DNA of 64,000 bases from the NCBI GenBank assembly GCA_002162075.1, contig CP021423.1, positions 992,001 to 1,056,000 of the forward strand, given 5' to 3'. The notes under the pieces are model-generated. The model saw only the letters and a program-made list of their open reading frames with translations. It was not told the DNA's origin and ran no database searches. Positions 18,297 through 26,611 of this stretch are shown here, in pieces (within the stretch, counting starts at the first letter, position 1; each line of letters starts with the position of its first letter). Source of the stretch: Armatimonadetes bacterium Uphvl-Ar1 (GTDB lineage: Bacteria > Armatimonadota > Fimbriimonadia > Fimbriimonadales > Fimbriimonadaceae). The position numbers and the translations under genes were made by a program.

Positions 18297-18833
18297 TTAC
18301 TTCATTTTTGCGGAGAGGATGAGGTCACCGCGTTGGCATTTTTCGATGACGTCCCATCCTTCGGTGACTTTGGCGAATGCGACATATTTTCCGTCGAGCC
18401 GCTTGTTATCGGCGAGGTTGATGAAAAAGTGACTGCTACCGCTGTTGTCGCCTGGGGATTCGAGTGCAATTCCGAGGGTGCCTTTGAGATGGCTCATCGG
18501 AGATTTTTCGAACGGAATGGGTTTGCCGAATGTGTTTTCTCCGAGCCCGGAAGTGCCGCCATTTTCTCCCGGGAGTCGGCGAGCTTCTTCGGGGAGCATG
18601 GATTTGGAATCTGGGTCACCCGTTTGGAGGACAAAGTTGTTCACTTTGCGGTGCCAGAGCATTCCGTTGTAGACCTTTTGTTCGACAAGGGATTGGAAGT
18701 GGGCACATGTGTTGGGAGCAGCAGTTCGGTCGAGAGTGAAGACGAACGAGCCCCGGTTTTGAACCTGAAATTCGACTTGATTCATTTGGGGTTGGATCAG
18801 GAGGGTGGTTACAAAAGCGAACGTGCCAATCAT
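18297..18833 (-). CDS. Cyclophilin-type peptidyl-prolyl isomerase
   Basis: 178 residues with a short hydrophobic N-terminus (residues 1-14), possibly a weak export signal. The cyclophilin fold is shown by MLWHRKVNNFVLQTGDP (catalytic Arg in the HRK motif, Gln in VLQTGDP) and SGSSHFFINL. It catalyses cis-trans isomerisation of prolyl bonds; cytoplasm or periplasm is not certain. A TAGAAT box lies 6 bases before the ATG and no ribosome-binding site is visible. Confidence 0.9.
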   Translation of the reverse strand: MIGTFAFVTTLLIQPQMNQVEFQVQNRGSFVFTLDRTAAPNTCAHFQSLVEQKVYNGMLWHRKVNNFVLQTGDPDSKSMLPEEARRLPGENGGTSGLGENTFGKPIPFEKSPMSHLKGTLGIALESPGDNSGSSHFFINLADNKRLDGKYVAFAKVTEGWDVIEKCQRGDLILSAKMK

Positions 18834-18839
18834 AGTTCG

Positions 18840-18845
18840 ATTCTA
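18840..18845 (-). promoter_or_regulatory. -10-like box (TAGAAT) 6 bases before the cyclophilin ATG
   Basis: TAGAAT is separated from the ATG by exactly 6 bases (CGAACT). Transcription would start at the ATG, giving a leaderless message. No convincing -35 was found. Confidence 0.4.
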
Positions 18846-18888
18846 CTTGATGGATTGGATTATAGGTCTTGTGTAAGTTCTGCCGAAT

Positions 18889-19926
18889 ATGTTGGATACG
18901 GCTATGGGATTCCTTTCACTTTGGGCAGATGGAAAGCGCGAATCGCTTGGAAATGACGGTGATGCACGGCAATCGACGCACGATCATTCACTCAGCGTCG
19001 TAAATTTGTGCGACGTACTGATTGAAAGTTTGCGCGATGGGATTATGATTCGGAATGCGAAGGAAGCCGAAGTCTTTGAAGCGGCCTTAGTTGACTTAAG
19101 GGGCGCGATCAGGAGTGATTCTCCCTCGCCAAAGCAGGTTGCGGAGTTAAGGGAAAAAGTCGCCTATTTGTCGCGAGAGTATGGACTTTGGCAGAAATCT
19201 GCGGTTTCCGATATGTTTCGGGAGTTGTCGCTCGGTTGTTCGGAGCTGATTCAGGCTGCGCAGGAGGATGCACAGAGACTTCAATCTGTTCGGAGTGAAT
19301 TGGAGAAATTAGTTGATCGGTCAAGTTACGCACCAATTGGCGGTGATGAGTTACGGGCATTATTGGCTCAATTGCCCACACAGAGTGAGCGGTGGGATGC
19401 GTCCAAGGACTTTGTCAAACGTAGGGTCAAGCTGTCGGAGAAGCTAACGGGGCGGTTTTTGGGGGTTGCTCTTGGCACCCACGAAGAGTGGTGTGATGAG
19501 GTCGTGAAATGTATTGGATTGGTGGGGCGGGGGGCAGGTCAATATGCTGCGGCTCTGGTTGACATTGACCAGTTCTTGGAGTTCATTGACCGAGAGGGGT
19601 CTGTTCGTGCCGATGAAGTACTGGAACGAGTCGGTTCGGTCTTGAAAGATTGTGTTGGAGCTAGCGGTTTTGTGGCACGAGCGAATGGAGATGAGTTCTA
19701 CATTTGTGCGGCGATGCGGGCAGACGAATTTGTAACTCGTTTGACGAGCGGTGTCGCTCAGATAAGCGAATCGGGTGTCACGGTGAGCGTGGGGTGCGTG
19801 CCGATTTCACCCAGATTAACAAGGGATGAGGTTTCTGGCTACTTGGCAATTGGCGTTCAGCGGGCCAAGTCGACGGGGGGCAATCAGATTTTTGTTTTGA
19901 ACACAGAGCGGGAAGCAGCAGCTTAG
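18889..19926 (+). CDS. GGDEF-domain protein with variant NGDEF motif
   Basis: 345 residues. Residues ~1-185 are helical, with heptad-like stretches, and show no recognised sensor domain or membrane segment. The C-terminal ~150 residues follow the GGDEF pattern: AALVDIDQFLEF (metal-binding Asp), FVARANGDEFYI (NGDEF in place of GGDEF, near residues 266-270) and GVTVSVGCVPIS. GGDEF domains make c-di-GMP; a changed first glycine leaves activity uncertain. No RxxD inhibitory site precedes the motif. The sequence GCCGAATATG at the start codon is shared with fliK. It is probably tied to motility or pilus control by analogy. Confidence 0.82.
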   Translation: MLDTAMGFLSLWADGKRESLGNDGDARQSTHDHSLSVVNLCDVLIESLRDGIMIRNAKEAEVFEAALVDLRGAIRSDSPSPKQVAELREKVAYLSREYGLWQKSAVSDMFRELSLGCSELIQAAQEDAQRLQSVRSELEKLVDRSSYAPIGGDELRALLAQLPTQSERWDASKDFVKRRVKLSEKLTGRFLGVALGTHEEWCDEVVKCIGLVGRGAGQYAAALVDIDQFLEFIDREGSVRADEVLERVGSVLKDCVGASGFVARANGDEFYICAAMRADEFVTRLTSGVAQISESGVTVSVGCVPISPRLTRDEVSGYLAIGVQRAKSTGGNQIFVLNTEREAAA

Positions 19927-20075
19927 GCGTGGAGTCCTTCGAGGAGTTCAAGTTGAGTTTCAATGCTTTCGGCGAGGGCATTCGGGTCTTGCTCCTGCTC
20001 GCGTGACTTTTGTACGAGATTTGCCAAGACAAATCCCACGGCGACGCCGACGGCAAGGAAAGCCAAGTTTTTCAT
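19923..20075 (-). CDS. 50-residue single-span membrane protein
   Basis: 50 codons from an ATG at 20075 with AGGA 5 bases upstream. The product starts MKNLAFLAVGVAVGFVLANL, a glycine-patterned transmembrane helix, followed by a charged acidic/Gln-rich tail ending GLHA. Its 3' end overlaps the stop of the convergent GGDEF gene by 4 bases. The shape resembles YtxH-like small anchors. No function can be assigned. Confidence 0.65.
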   Translation of the reverse strand: MKNLAFLAVGVAVGFVLANLVQKSREQEQDPNALAESIETQLELLEGLHA

Positions 20076-20118
20076 GTATGTCCTATATTACTTGGGTTCA
20101 GGGGTGAATGTTGCGGGG

Positions 20119-20415
20119 TCAGAAGGGCTTCAGCGGCTCTTGGCTGAGAAAATATGAGTTATCGTAGAACGGGAGCTGGATCAGCCTTGCCCAAGTGTTG
20201 CCCTTTTGGGCCAAGTTTCCGGAGTGAGAATTCACGGGTTGACCGCCGAGTAGGCTTGCGGTTTGCGAATCCATGATGAGAAGCGGTTGGCGGTTACTTT
20301 TCCAATACAAGACGAGGCGGTAAGTGATTTGTTGACCGATGATTGCGGTTGCGCGATAGTCATGTTCGGCAAGTAGAACGATGGCATCAAGTTCGGCAAG
20401 TTGCCCGCGTATTAT
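20119..20415 (-). CDS. Hypothetical protein lacking a standard start codon
   Basis: The frame from about 20415 to the stop at 20119 encodes a protein-like sequence: an acidic amphipathic start, then AIVLLAEHDYRATAIIGQQI, RLVLYWKSNRQPLLIMD and a C-terminus ending EPLKPF. No ATG, GTG or TTG occurs before a TTG at 20310, which would cut the protein in half. An ATA at 20415 overlaps the stop of the upstream membrane-protein gene, so coupled initiation on ATA is possible; an undetected indel is the other option. Function unknown. Confidence 0.5.
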   Translation of the reverse strand: MIRGQLAELDAIVLLAEHDYRATAIIGQQITYRLVLYWKSNRQPLLIMDSQTASLLGGQPVNSHSGNLAQKGNTWARLIQLPFYDNSYFLSQEPLKPF

Positions 20416-20762
20416 TCGCTTGAAGAGTCCTTGACCTCGCGTCGGGCGTATATGCGAGTTTTAAGATCGAGAGTCATTCGTTCGGATGACAATTGTCCCC
20501 AGACTCCGGCAAAAGCGACCAAAGGGCCAGCCCAGATCAGCACATAGCTGGGAAAGAAGAGGAAACCGTTGCCCGTGAGAGCGAGCAAAAAGAGCAGACC
20601 GCCAAAGATGATGCTGGCCCAAGTTAAGAAATCGTACCAACGGGGTGGTGCGACGACGATGCGGGTTTCTCGAACTAGTCGGCTGGAAAGGGGAGTTTCG
20701 AGCCCGAGTTTTGCGCGGCTCTGAACGATTTGGGGGGACTCGGGAGTGGGCCGTTGTTGCAT
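20412..20762 (-). CDS. Two-helix membrane protein, unknown
   Basis: 116 residues. The polar N-terminus (1-40) is followed by two adjacent hydrophobic helices (about 43-65 and 68-88) and a charged C-terminal tail. No known motif. Its stop overlaps the possible ATA start of the next gene. It is divergent from the four-helix membrane protein at 20794. Confidence 0.65.
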   Translation of the reverse strand: MQQRPTPESPQIVQSRAKLGLETPLSSRLVRETRIVVAPPRWYDFLTWASIIFGGLLFLLALTGNGFLFFPSYVLIWAGPLVAFAGVWGQLSSERMTLDLKTRIYARREVKDSSSE

Positions 20763-20793
20763 TCTTTATCAGCGGATATCGTAGAGGACGGTG

Positions 20794-21195
20794 ATGGACG
20801 TGAAAAGGGTACCGCGTTGGGTTCGGGGTTGGTTTTGGGGTGCGGCGATTTACAATGTTTTGTGGGGCGCATGGGTGATTTTATTTCCGGGGATGATTTT
20901 TGAACTGTGCGGAATGGATCCGATCAACTATCCGGGGGTTTGGCAAGGAGTGGGCATGATTGTTCTGGTTTATGCGGTGGGTTATTACTATATTGGGAAG
21001 GATCCGGAGCGGTACGGAAACTTTGTTTGGGTAGGTTTGCTGGGTAAGACGTTTGGGCCGGTGGGAGGAGTCATGGCGTTTGCACGAGGGGAATTTCCAC
21101 TGGCGTTTGCTTGGGTCTTTGTGTTTAATGATTTGATTTGGTGGCCCGCGTTTTGGAAGTTTGCCCTGACTTATGCCCGCAAGCCGCTGGAATAG
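20794..21195 (+). CDS. Small polytopic membrane protein, unknown
   Basis: 133 residues with about four hydrophobic segments rich in Trp, Phe and Gly (WFWGAAIYNVLWGAWVILFP near the start; LAFAWVFVFNDLIWWPAFW near the end). A GAGGA ribosome site precedes GTG 20791 / ATG 20794; I chose the ATG. I recognise no family with confidence. It lies upstream of dnaE, separated by about 107 bases containing a 6-bp inverted repeat (TACGAG 21225-21230, CTCGTA 21245-21250). Confidence 0.7.
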   Translation: MDVKRVPRWVRGWFWGAAIYNVLWGAWVILFPGMIFELCGMDPINYPGVWQGVGMIVLVYAVGYYYIGKDPERYGNFVWVGLLGKTFGPVGGVMAFARGEFPLAFAWVFVFNDLIWWPAFWKFALTYARKPLE

Positions 21196-21302
21196 GGGAA
21201 TGAGGGTGGAAAAGCCGGAGTATTTACGAGCATCGGGAGGGATACTCGTACCGTCCTGAATTTGCTGGCCCGGTTGGGTTTCAGCTTCTCTTGTTGAACC
21301 CT

Positions 21303-24300
21303 ATGTGCAAGCAGCCGTTCGTCCATTTGCATAACCACACCGAATACTCGTTGCTCGACGGGGCAACGCGAATCAAGGACATGGTTCAGCGGGCAAAGGA
21401 GAACGATATGCCGGCGATGGCGATCACCGATCACGGGGTGATGTTTGGGTGTATGGAGTTTTATTTTGAGTGTAAGAAACAGGGGGTCAAGCCGATTTTG
21501 GGGATGGAGGCATACGTAGCGCCGGGCGGGTTGCAGAACAAAAGCCGAGGGGAAGAGAAGGATAGTTTTCACCTTTTGCTTTTGGCCAAGAATATTGAGG
21601 GGTATCGCAATCTGTGTAAATTGCACACGGTGGCAGCATTGGAGGGGTTCTATTACCGTCCGAGGGTTGACCATGAACTTTTAGAGAAGCATGCCAAGGG
21701 GTTGATTACGAGCACGACCTGCTTGGGGAGTGAGGTGAACCAGGCGCTCCTTGCAAATGACTACAAACGGGCACTTGAAATCGCAGGTTGGTACCGAGAC
21801 TTATTCGATGAGGGGAGCTATTTTGTTGAGCTACAAGATCATGGATTGCCAGAACAGCGACTGTGCAATGAAGGGCTGATCAAAATCGCGAAAGATCTCA
21901 AACTGCCCCTGGTCTGCACGAATGACGCACACTATTTGTGCCGGGAAGATGCAGACCCGCATGATGTTCTGCTTTGTATTGGTACGGGAAGTTTACGGGA
22001 AGATAATAAGCGGTTTAAGTTCACGGGCGAAGAGTTTTATGTGAAGACACCGGAGGAGATGGCGAGACTGTTCCCACAGAATCCAGAAGCGATGGAGAAT
22101 TCGTTGCACTTTGCTGAGATGTGCAATTTGGAATTGGAATCTAGCCGGGCTTTGATGCCGAATCCGGAGCTTGAACCTGGTCACAATCCATCAAGTTACT
22201 TGCGTCATTTGGCGGAGCAAGGCTTGAAAAACCGGGTGAAGAATCCGGACGATTCTTACTTTGAACGATTGAACTACGAGCTCAGCGTGATTGAGCAGAC
22301 TGGTTATGACACATACTTTTTGCTGGTGAAGGAGTTCGCCCAATTTACACGGAGCCAGGACATTATGTTTGGCGTTCGGGGTTCGGCGGCGGGGAGTTTG
22401 GTGAGTTATACGATTGGGATTACGGATGTTGATCCAGTCTTTTATGATTTGACGTTTGAGCGGTTTTTGAATCCCGAACGGGTGAGTATGCCGGACGTTG
22501 ATATGGACTTTGAGGATGCCCGCCGGGATGAGGTGATCAAGTGGGTCACGGAAAAGTACGGTCAAGAGCGGGTGGCGCAGATTATCACTTTTGGAACTCT
22601 TGGGCCGAAAGCGGCGATTCGAGACGCGGCGAGGGTGATGGGTTTTCAGCCGATGGAAGCGGATCGGGTTGCGAAAACGATTCCGACGGGACCGGGCTGG
22701 AGCATTGACAAGGCGATGAAAGAGGTCGCAGAGTTCAAGGCGATTTACACAAATGAACCCAAGATTAAAGGGCTGGTTGACACAGCCAAGCGGATTGAAG
22801 GGTTGTCTCGCCATGCGGGAGTCCACGCGGCGGGGGTTGTGATTGCTGAGGAGCCGCTGAGCGACTATGTGCCGCTTTATCGCGGGAGTGATGGTCAGGC
22901 GGTTACCGCTTATGAAATGGGAATTCTTGAGAAGATTGGGATGCTCAAGATGGACTTTTTGGGCCTGAGTAACTTGACGGTTCTTGCCCGGACGATTGAC
23001 CACATTCGGGCGACGAGGGGGCACTTGGACGAGAAAGAGATTAGGGAAAAGCATCCGGTCTTGATGCCAGGTGGTCACTTGAACATCCCATTTGATGATC
23101 AACCGACATACGACATGTTGAGTCGGGGTGAGACGGTAGGGGTTTTCCAATTGGAATCCGGGGGGATGAGGCGGAATATCGTTGAACTCAAACCTCAAAG
23201 TGTACAGGAGCTAGCGGCTATGGTTGCGCTCTATCGGCCCGGGCCGATGGAGCACATTCCGAGATTCGTTTCGAATAAGTTTGGCCGGACGGAAATTGAG
23301 CTTGCGACTCCGGAAATGGAGCCCTTATTACGGGAGACTTACGGGATTATCGTTTATCAAGATCAGGTTTTGAAGCTGGTTCAGGCTCTTGCGGGCTTTA
23401 CGCTGGGGAAAGCAGACATTCTTCGCCGGGCGATGGGGAAGAAGGAAAAGGCGATCATGGACGCGATGCAGAGCGAGTTCATGGAGGGGTCAAAAGCGAA
23501 CGGAATCGCAGAATCAGCCGCGGCCCAGGTGTGGGATTTGCTGCTCCCATTTGCGGGCTACGCTTTCAACAAAGCCCATGCGGTCTGCTATGCGATTTTG
23601 GCTTACCAGACGGCTTATTTGAAGGCAAATTATCCGGTTGAGTATTTGGCGGGGCTGCTTGCGGTGTTCCGCGAGAAAGAGGACAAGGTGACGACATTTA
23701 TTGAGGAATGTCGTCGGAGCAAGATTCCAGTTTTGCCGCCAGATGTTAATTTGTCTCAGCTGGATTTTACGATTGAAAAGCAATCGGTCGGGAAGGGCAA
23801 AAAGGTGAAGGAGGTCGAGGCGATCCGATTTGGACTCGGAGCGATCAAAGGGGTGGGCGAGGGGCTGGTGCGTAAGATTGTTGAAGAGCGGAGGAATGCT
23901 CCGTATGAGCATTTGTTCGATTTTTGTGATCGCCTTCGGCAAGCGGGGCTGAACAAGGGATCGCTGGAGGCTCTGATTCGGGCGGGGGCTTTGGAATCAA
24001 TAGACAAGAACCGCTTCAAGCTGTTGAATGCGGCAGAGGGTGCCTTGATCTTTGCGGACAATGCGAATCGGTCCCGAATTGTCGGTCAAGACTCGCTGTT
24101 TGGTGAAGCGACTGAGCTAGCCCTTGAATTGCCGGTTTTGCCCGAAACTCCCGTTCCTGATCGTTCAGACATTTTGAAGATGGAGAAAGAGACGATGGGG
24201 ATTTACATCAGTGATCACCCCTTGCGGGGTTATGAGTTCACATTGCGTTCGGCAGGAACACATAACTGCGCGAATGTACTGGAGATGGAAAATCCTCAGC

Positions 24301-24881
24301 GCGTGAGCGTGGCAGGTTTGCTGAGCCAGGTTCAAGTACGACCAAGCCAGCGAACGGGTGCGCTGGTGGCTCGGATAACGATTGAAGACTTTACGGGGCA
24401 AGTCGGGGGGTTCGCTTTTGGGGATACGGTTTCAAAACTCCAGGGGGTTTTGGAGAAAGACAAAGTCGTTTTGGTCGAGGGCCGAGTGAAGTTTGATGAG
24501 CGCAGCCAAGCTGCTGAGCGAATACCCGAGATTCAGATTTTTGATGTGAAGGAGCTCCCTGCGCCAGTTTATGTAGAGTCAAATGATGATTCAGTTGAGG
24601 GCCGGATCATGGTGAATATCAAATTGGCAAAGGTGAGTCAATTGGAGCGACTCCGGCAGTTAGTGGAATCGAATCCAGGAGATTACGAAGTTGTTTTGAA
24701 TTTTGTGGGAGCGAATGGCTTTTCGCCGATTATTCTCCTGAATCGGGTGAATCCTTCGGATGAAGTGCTCCGGATGATGCGGCGATTTTTGGATGACGCG
24801 GAGATTGATGTGATGAGCTCGGCTGGGACATTTGGGGAAGAAAGCATGGTTGAGGGACGAGAAGCCGCATCTGTGCGTTAA
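21303..24881 (+). CDS. dnaE: DNA polymerase III alpha subunit
   Basis: 1192 residues. The N-terminal PHP domain (FVHLHNHTEYSLLDG, AITDHGVMFG, GMEAYV, FHLLLL, TTCLGSE, TNDAHYL) appears to keep all nine metal ligands known from bacterial PHP exonucleases. The C-family catalytic core has PDVDMDFEDARRDEV near residue 396 and KMDFLGLSNL near 550, followed by the beta-binding/HhH region and an OB-fold (VSVAGLLSQVQVR...). It is the replicative polymerase. The start is placed at ATG 21303; TTG 21291 is an alternative. It is followed after 18 bases by a small secreted-protein gene. Confidence 0.97.
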   Translation: MCKQPFVHLHNHTEYSLLDGATRIKDMVQRAKENDMPAMAITDHGVMFGCMEFYFECKKQGVKPILGMEAYVAPGGLQNKSRGEEKDSFHLLLLAKNIEGYRNLCKLHTVAALEGFYYRPRVDHELLEKHAKGLITSTTCLGSEVNQALLANDYKRALEIAGWYRDLFDEGSYFVELQDHGLPEQRLCNEGLIKIAKDLKLPLVCTNDAHYLCREDADPHDVLLCIGTGSLREDNKRFKFTGEEFYVKTPEEMARLFPQNPEAMENSLHFAEMCNLELESSRALMPNPELEPGHNPSSYLRHLAEQGLKNRVKNPDDSYFERLNYELSVIEQTGYDTYFLLVKEFAQFTRSQDIMFGVRGSAAGSLVSYTIGITDVDPVFYDLTFERFLNPERVSMPDVDMDFEDARRDEVIKWVTEKYGQERVAQIITFGTLGPKAAIRDAARVMGFQPMEADRVAKTIPTGPGWSIDKAMKEVAEFKAIYTNEPKIKGLVDTAKRIEGLSRHAGVHAAGVVIAEEPLSDYVPLYRGSDGQAVTAYEMGILEKIGMLKMDFLGLSNLTVLARTIDHIRATRGHLDEKEIREKHPVLMPGGHLNIPFDDQPTYDMLSRGETVGVFQLESGGMRRNIVELKPQSVQELAAMVALYRPGPMEHIPRFVSNKFGRTEIELATPEMEPLLRETYGIIVYQDQVLKLVQALAGFTLGKADILRRAMGKKEKAIMDAMQSEFMEGSKANGIAESAAAQVWDLLLPFAGYAFNKAHAVCYAILAYQTAYLKANYPVEYLAGLLAVFREKEDKVTTFIEECRRSKIPVLPPDVNLSQLDFTIEKQSVGKGKKVKEVEAIRFGLGAIKGVGEGLVRKIVEERRNAPYEHLFDFCDRLRQAGLNKGSLEALIRAGALESIDKNRFKLLNAAEGALIFADNANRSRIVGQDSLFGEATELALELPVLPETPVPDRSDILKMEKETMGIYISDHPLRGYEFTLRSAGTHNCANVLEMENPQRVSVAGLLSQVQVRPSQRTGALVARITIEDFTGQVGGFAFGDTVSKLQGVLEKDKVVLVEGRVKFDERSQAAERIPEIQIFDVKELPAPVYVESNDDSVEGRIMVNIKLAKVSQLERLRQLVESNPGDYEVVLNFVGANGFSPIILLNRVNPSDEVLRMMRRFLDDAEIDVMSSAGTFGEESMVEGREAASVR

Positions 24882-24887
24882 GATGGG

Positions 24888-24893
24888 TAGGAT
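24888..24893 (+). promoter_or_regulatory. -10-like box (TAGGAT) 6 bases before the next ATG
   Basis: TAGGAT ends 6 bases before the ATG at 24900. The same bases include AGGA at a spacing usable as a ribosome site, so this case is ambiguous between a -10 box and a Shine-Dalgarno. Confidence 0.25.
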
Positions 24894-24899
24894 TTAATC

Positions 24900-25613
24900 A
24901 TGAAGCGGATTTTGACAATTGGAGTGATGGTTGCGAGCATGGGGATCGCGGTGGCTCAGTCGTTCGAGTCGCAGATTTCAGATTTGAGCTTGTTGCAGAA
25001 CAAAGAGGTTCAGAACGAGTTGGGGATCAGTGAAGCCACTCGGGACAAGATGAATAAATTCGCCGAGGATTTTAATCGCCGTGCGAATGGTGCGCAAGAG
25101 GAATTTCGAAAGAAGAATCCTTCGGCGCAGCAGCCATCCCAAGGATTGATTGATCAACTTGCCAAGTTTGAATCGGATTTGAAGAAGAATATTTTTGGGT
25201 TATTGAACCAAAAGCAGATGAAGCGGCTTTCGGAATTGACCCTGCAGGCTGCAGGATATCCGGCGATGATGAATGACATTGTCGCGAAGAAGATTGGACT
25301 GAATGCGGCTCAGCTCAAAAAGCTACGAGACGAATTCCAGAAAATGGGAACGGAAGTCCAGCGATTGCAACAGGGTGCGATGAAGCCGATTTACGACAAG
25401 TACGGTAACGAAAAGCCAGAAAACGAAGAGGCAGCCAAGGCTCTCCAAGCCAAGGTTGAGGGAGAAGCTCAGGCGGCGATGGCTAAGATTCAGCCTCAGC
25501 TTGATAAAATGCGGGATGGTTGGTTGGCGGTAGTGAAGAAAACGGTCAAAGCAATTCAAATGAATCGCTTTGAAGCGTTGCAAGGCAAGCCGTTCAAACC
25601 TTCTGGTCAGTAA
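24900..25613 (+). CDS. Secreted helical protein, Spy/LTxxQ-like
   Basis: 237 residues. A signal peptide (1-19, cleavage after VAQS-like AQ) is followed by an almost entirely helical, Lys/Gln/Glu-rich chain. Repeated LLNQKQMKRLSELTLQ and LNAAQLKKLRDEF segments resemble the LTxxQ pattern of Spy/CpxP periplasmic chaperones. By analogy it may bind unfolded proteins or metal in the periplasm, but this is inference. It lies just after dnaE and overlaps the 3' end of the convergent GH130 gene by 7 bases. Confidence 0.75.
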   Translation: MKRILTIGVMVASMGIAVAQSFESQISDLSLLQNKEVQNELGISEATRDKMNKFAEDFNRRANGAQEEFRKKNPSAQQPSQGLIDQLAKFESDLKKNIFGLLNQKQMKRLSELTLQAAGYPAMMNDIVAKKIGLNAAQLKKLRDEFQKMGTEVQRLQQGAMKPIYDKYGNEKPENEEAAKALQAKVEGEAQAAMAKIQPQLDKMRDGWLAVVKKTVKAIQMNRFEALQGKPFKPSGQ

Positions 25614-26611
25614 GGTGGTTCGTCAGTTCCTTGTTCTGCGATTTGACCTGCAACGCCAGTGAGTTGATTGCCTTCTTGGTTTAACCAATTCAGCATTTGT
25701 CTAATACTGGCGGTTGCCAGGCAGATGCTCGAGTCAGCTGCTCCATAGTAAAAGTTGATTCCATCTTGGTCGTCGTCGACGGTATAGCCACAGGGGAAAA
25801 CAGCAGATCCGACGTCTCCGACGAGTTCATAAGGCTCTTCTGGTCCAAACATCCATGCGTTTCCGCGCTTGAGGCATAGTTCGGGATGTTTGAGGTCGAA
25901 GAGTGCGAGTCCCAATCGGTAGATTGAACCAGAAGCGTGGCGTCTCACTCCGTGGTACATGACCAGCCACCCTTCCTCTGTTTCAATGGGTGGAGGTGAA
26001 AGTCCGATTTTTCTTGCGTCCCACCATGCGCCTCTTCGGGCGGGGAGGAAGAGCATTGTTCGACCCCAGTTGTGGAGATCGGGCGAGAACGAAATCCACA
26101 TGTGCGCCGATGTTTCGGTTGAAGGGCGGTGGATGAGCGCATATTCGCCATTAAAGCGTCGTGGGAAAATTGCGGCATCTTTATCATCAGCATGCATCAC
26201 AAGTCCGTAGCGTTGGAAATGGATGAAATCCGTTGTTGATGCAATTGCCACCCCTGGCCCAGATTTGCCGAATGCCGTGTATGCGACGAGATATTCCTGG
26301 ATATCTGGCATATAAGTTATGCGCGGGTCTTCGATACCCCAGACTTCTTCAGGGTAGTTGATTGGGTCTGGTGCAAAAGTTGGTTCAGAGTCGATGATCC
26401 AGTTGTCAATCCCATTCTTTGATCGGGCGGCGCAAAGGTGAGAAATGCCACGGCGGTCTTCTGCTCGGCAAAGGAGGAGGGTTGTTCCGTCCTTGAGTCG
26501 GGTCGCACCCGGATTGAATACAGTGTGGATTGGGTACGGCCAATCTTTGGCAGTGAGGATGGGATTGTTCGGGTGTCTATGAAGCAGTACTTCATATTCG
26601 CTTGCTCTCAT
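25607..26611 (-). CDS. GH130 family glycoside phosphorylase-like protein
   Basis: 334 residues, a five-bladed beta-propeller of the GH130 type. Key elements are FNPGATRLKDGTTLLLCRAE, WGIEDPRITY (catalytic Asp of the family), KDAAIFPRR (phosphate region) and MYHGVR. GH130 enzymes phosphorolyse beta-mannosides such as Man-Glc or Man-GlcNAc linkages. It has no signal peptide, so it is cytoplasmic. Its start overlaps the stop of the upstream GT4 gene by 4 bases, so the two are coupled and probably work on the same mannose-containing glycan. Confidence 0.9.
   Translation of the reverse strand: MRASEYEVLLHRHPNNPILTAKDWPYPIHTVFNPGATRLKDGTTLLLCRAEDRRGISHLCAARSKNGIDNWIIDSEPTFAPDPINYPEEVWGIEDPRITYMPDIQEYLVAYTAFGKSGPGVAIASTTDFIHFQRYGLVMHADDKDAAIFPRRFNGEYALIHRPSTETSAHMWISFSPDLHNWGRTMLFLPARRGAWWDARKIGLSPPPIETEEGWLVMYHGVRRHASGSIYRLGLALFDLKHPELCLKRGNAWMFGPEEPYELVGDVGSAVFPCGYTVDDDQDGINFYYGAADSSICLATASIRQMLNWLNQEGNQLTGVAGQIAEQGTDEPPY

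Noticed and set aside
21225-21250. TACGAG/CTCGTA inverted repeat before dnaE as an operator
   Set aside because: Only 6 bp with a 14-base spacer; expected by chance and has no second copy.
22191-23198. 335-codon open frame on the minus strand inside dnaE
   Set aside because: Antisense to a conserved region of dnaE; composition (His/Arg/Asn/Pro) is typical of a shadow frame.
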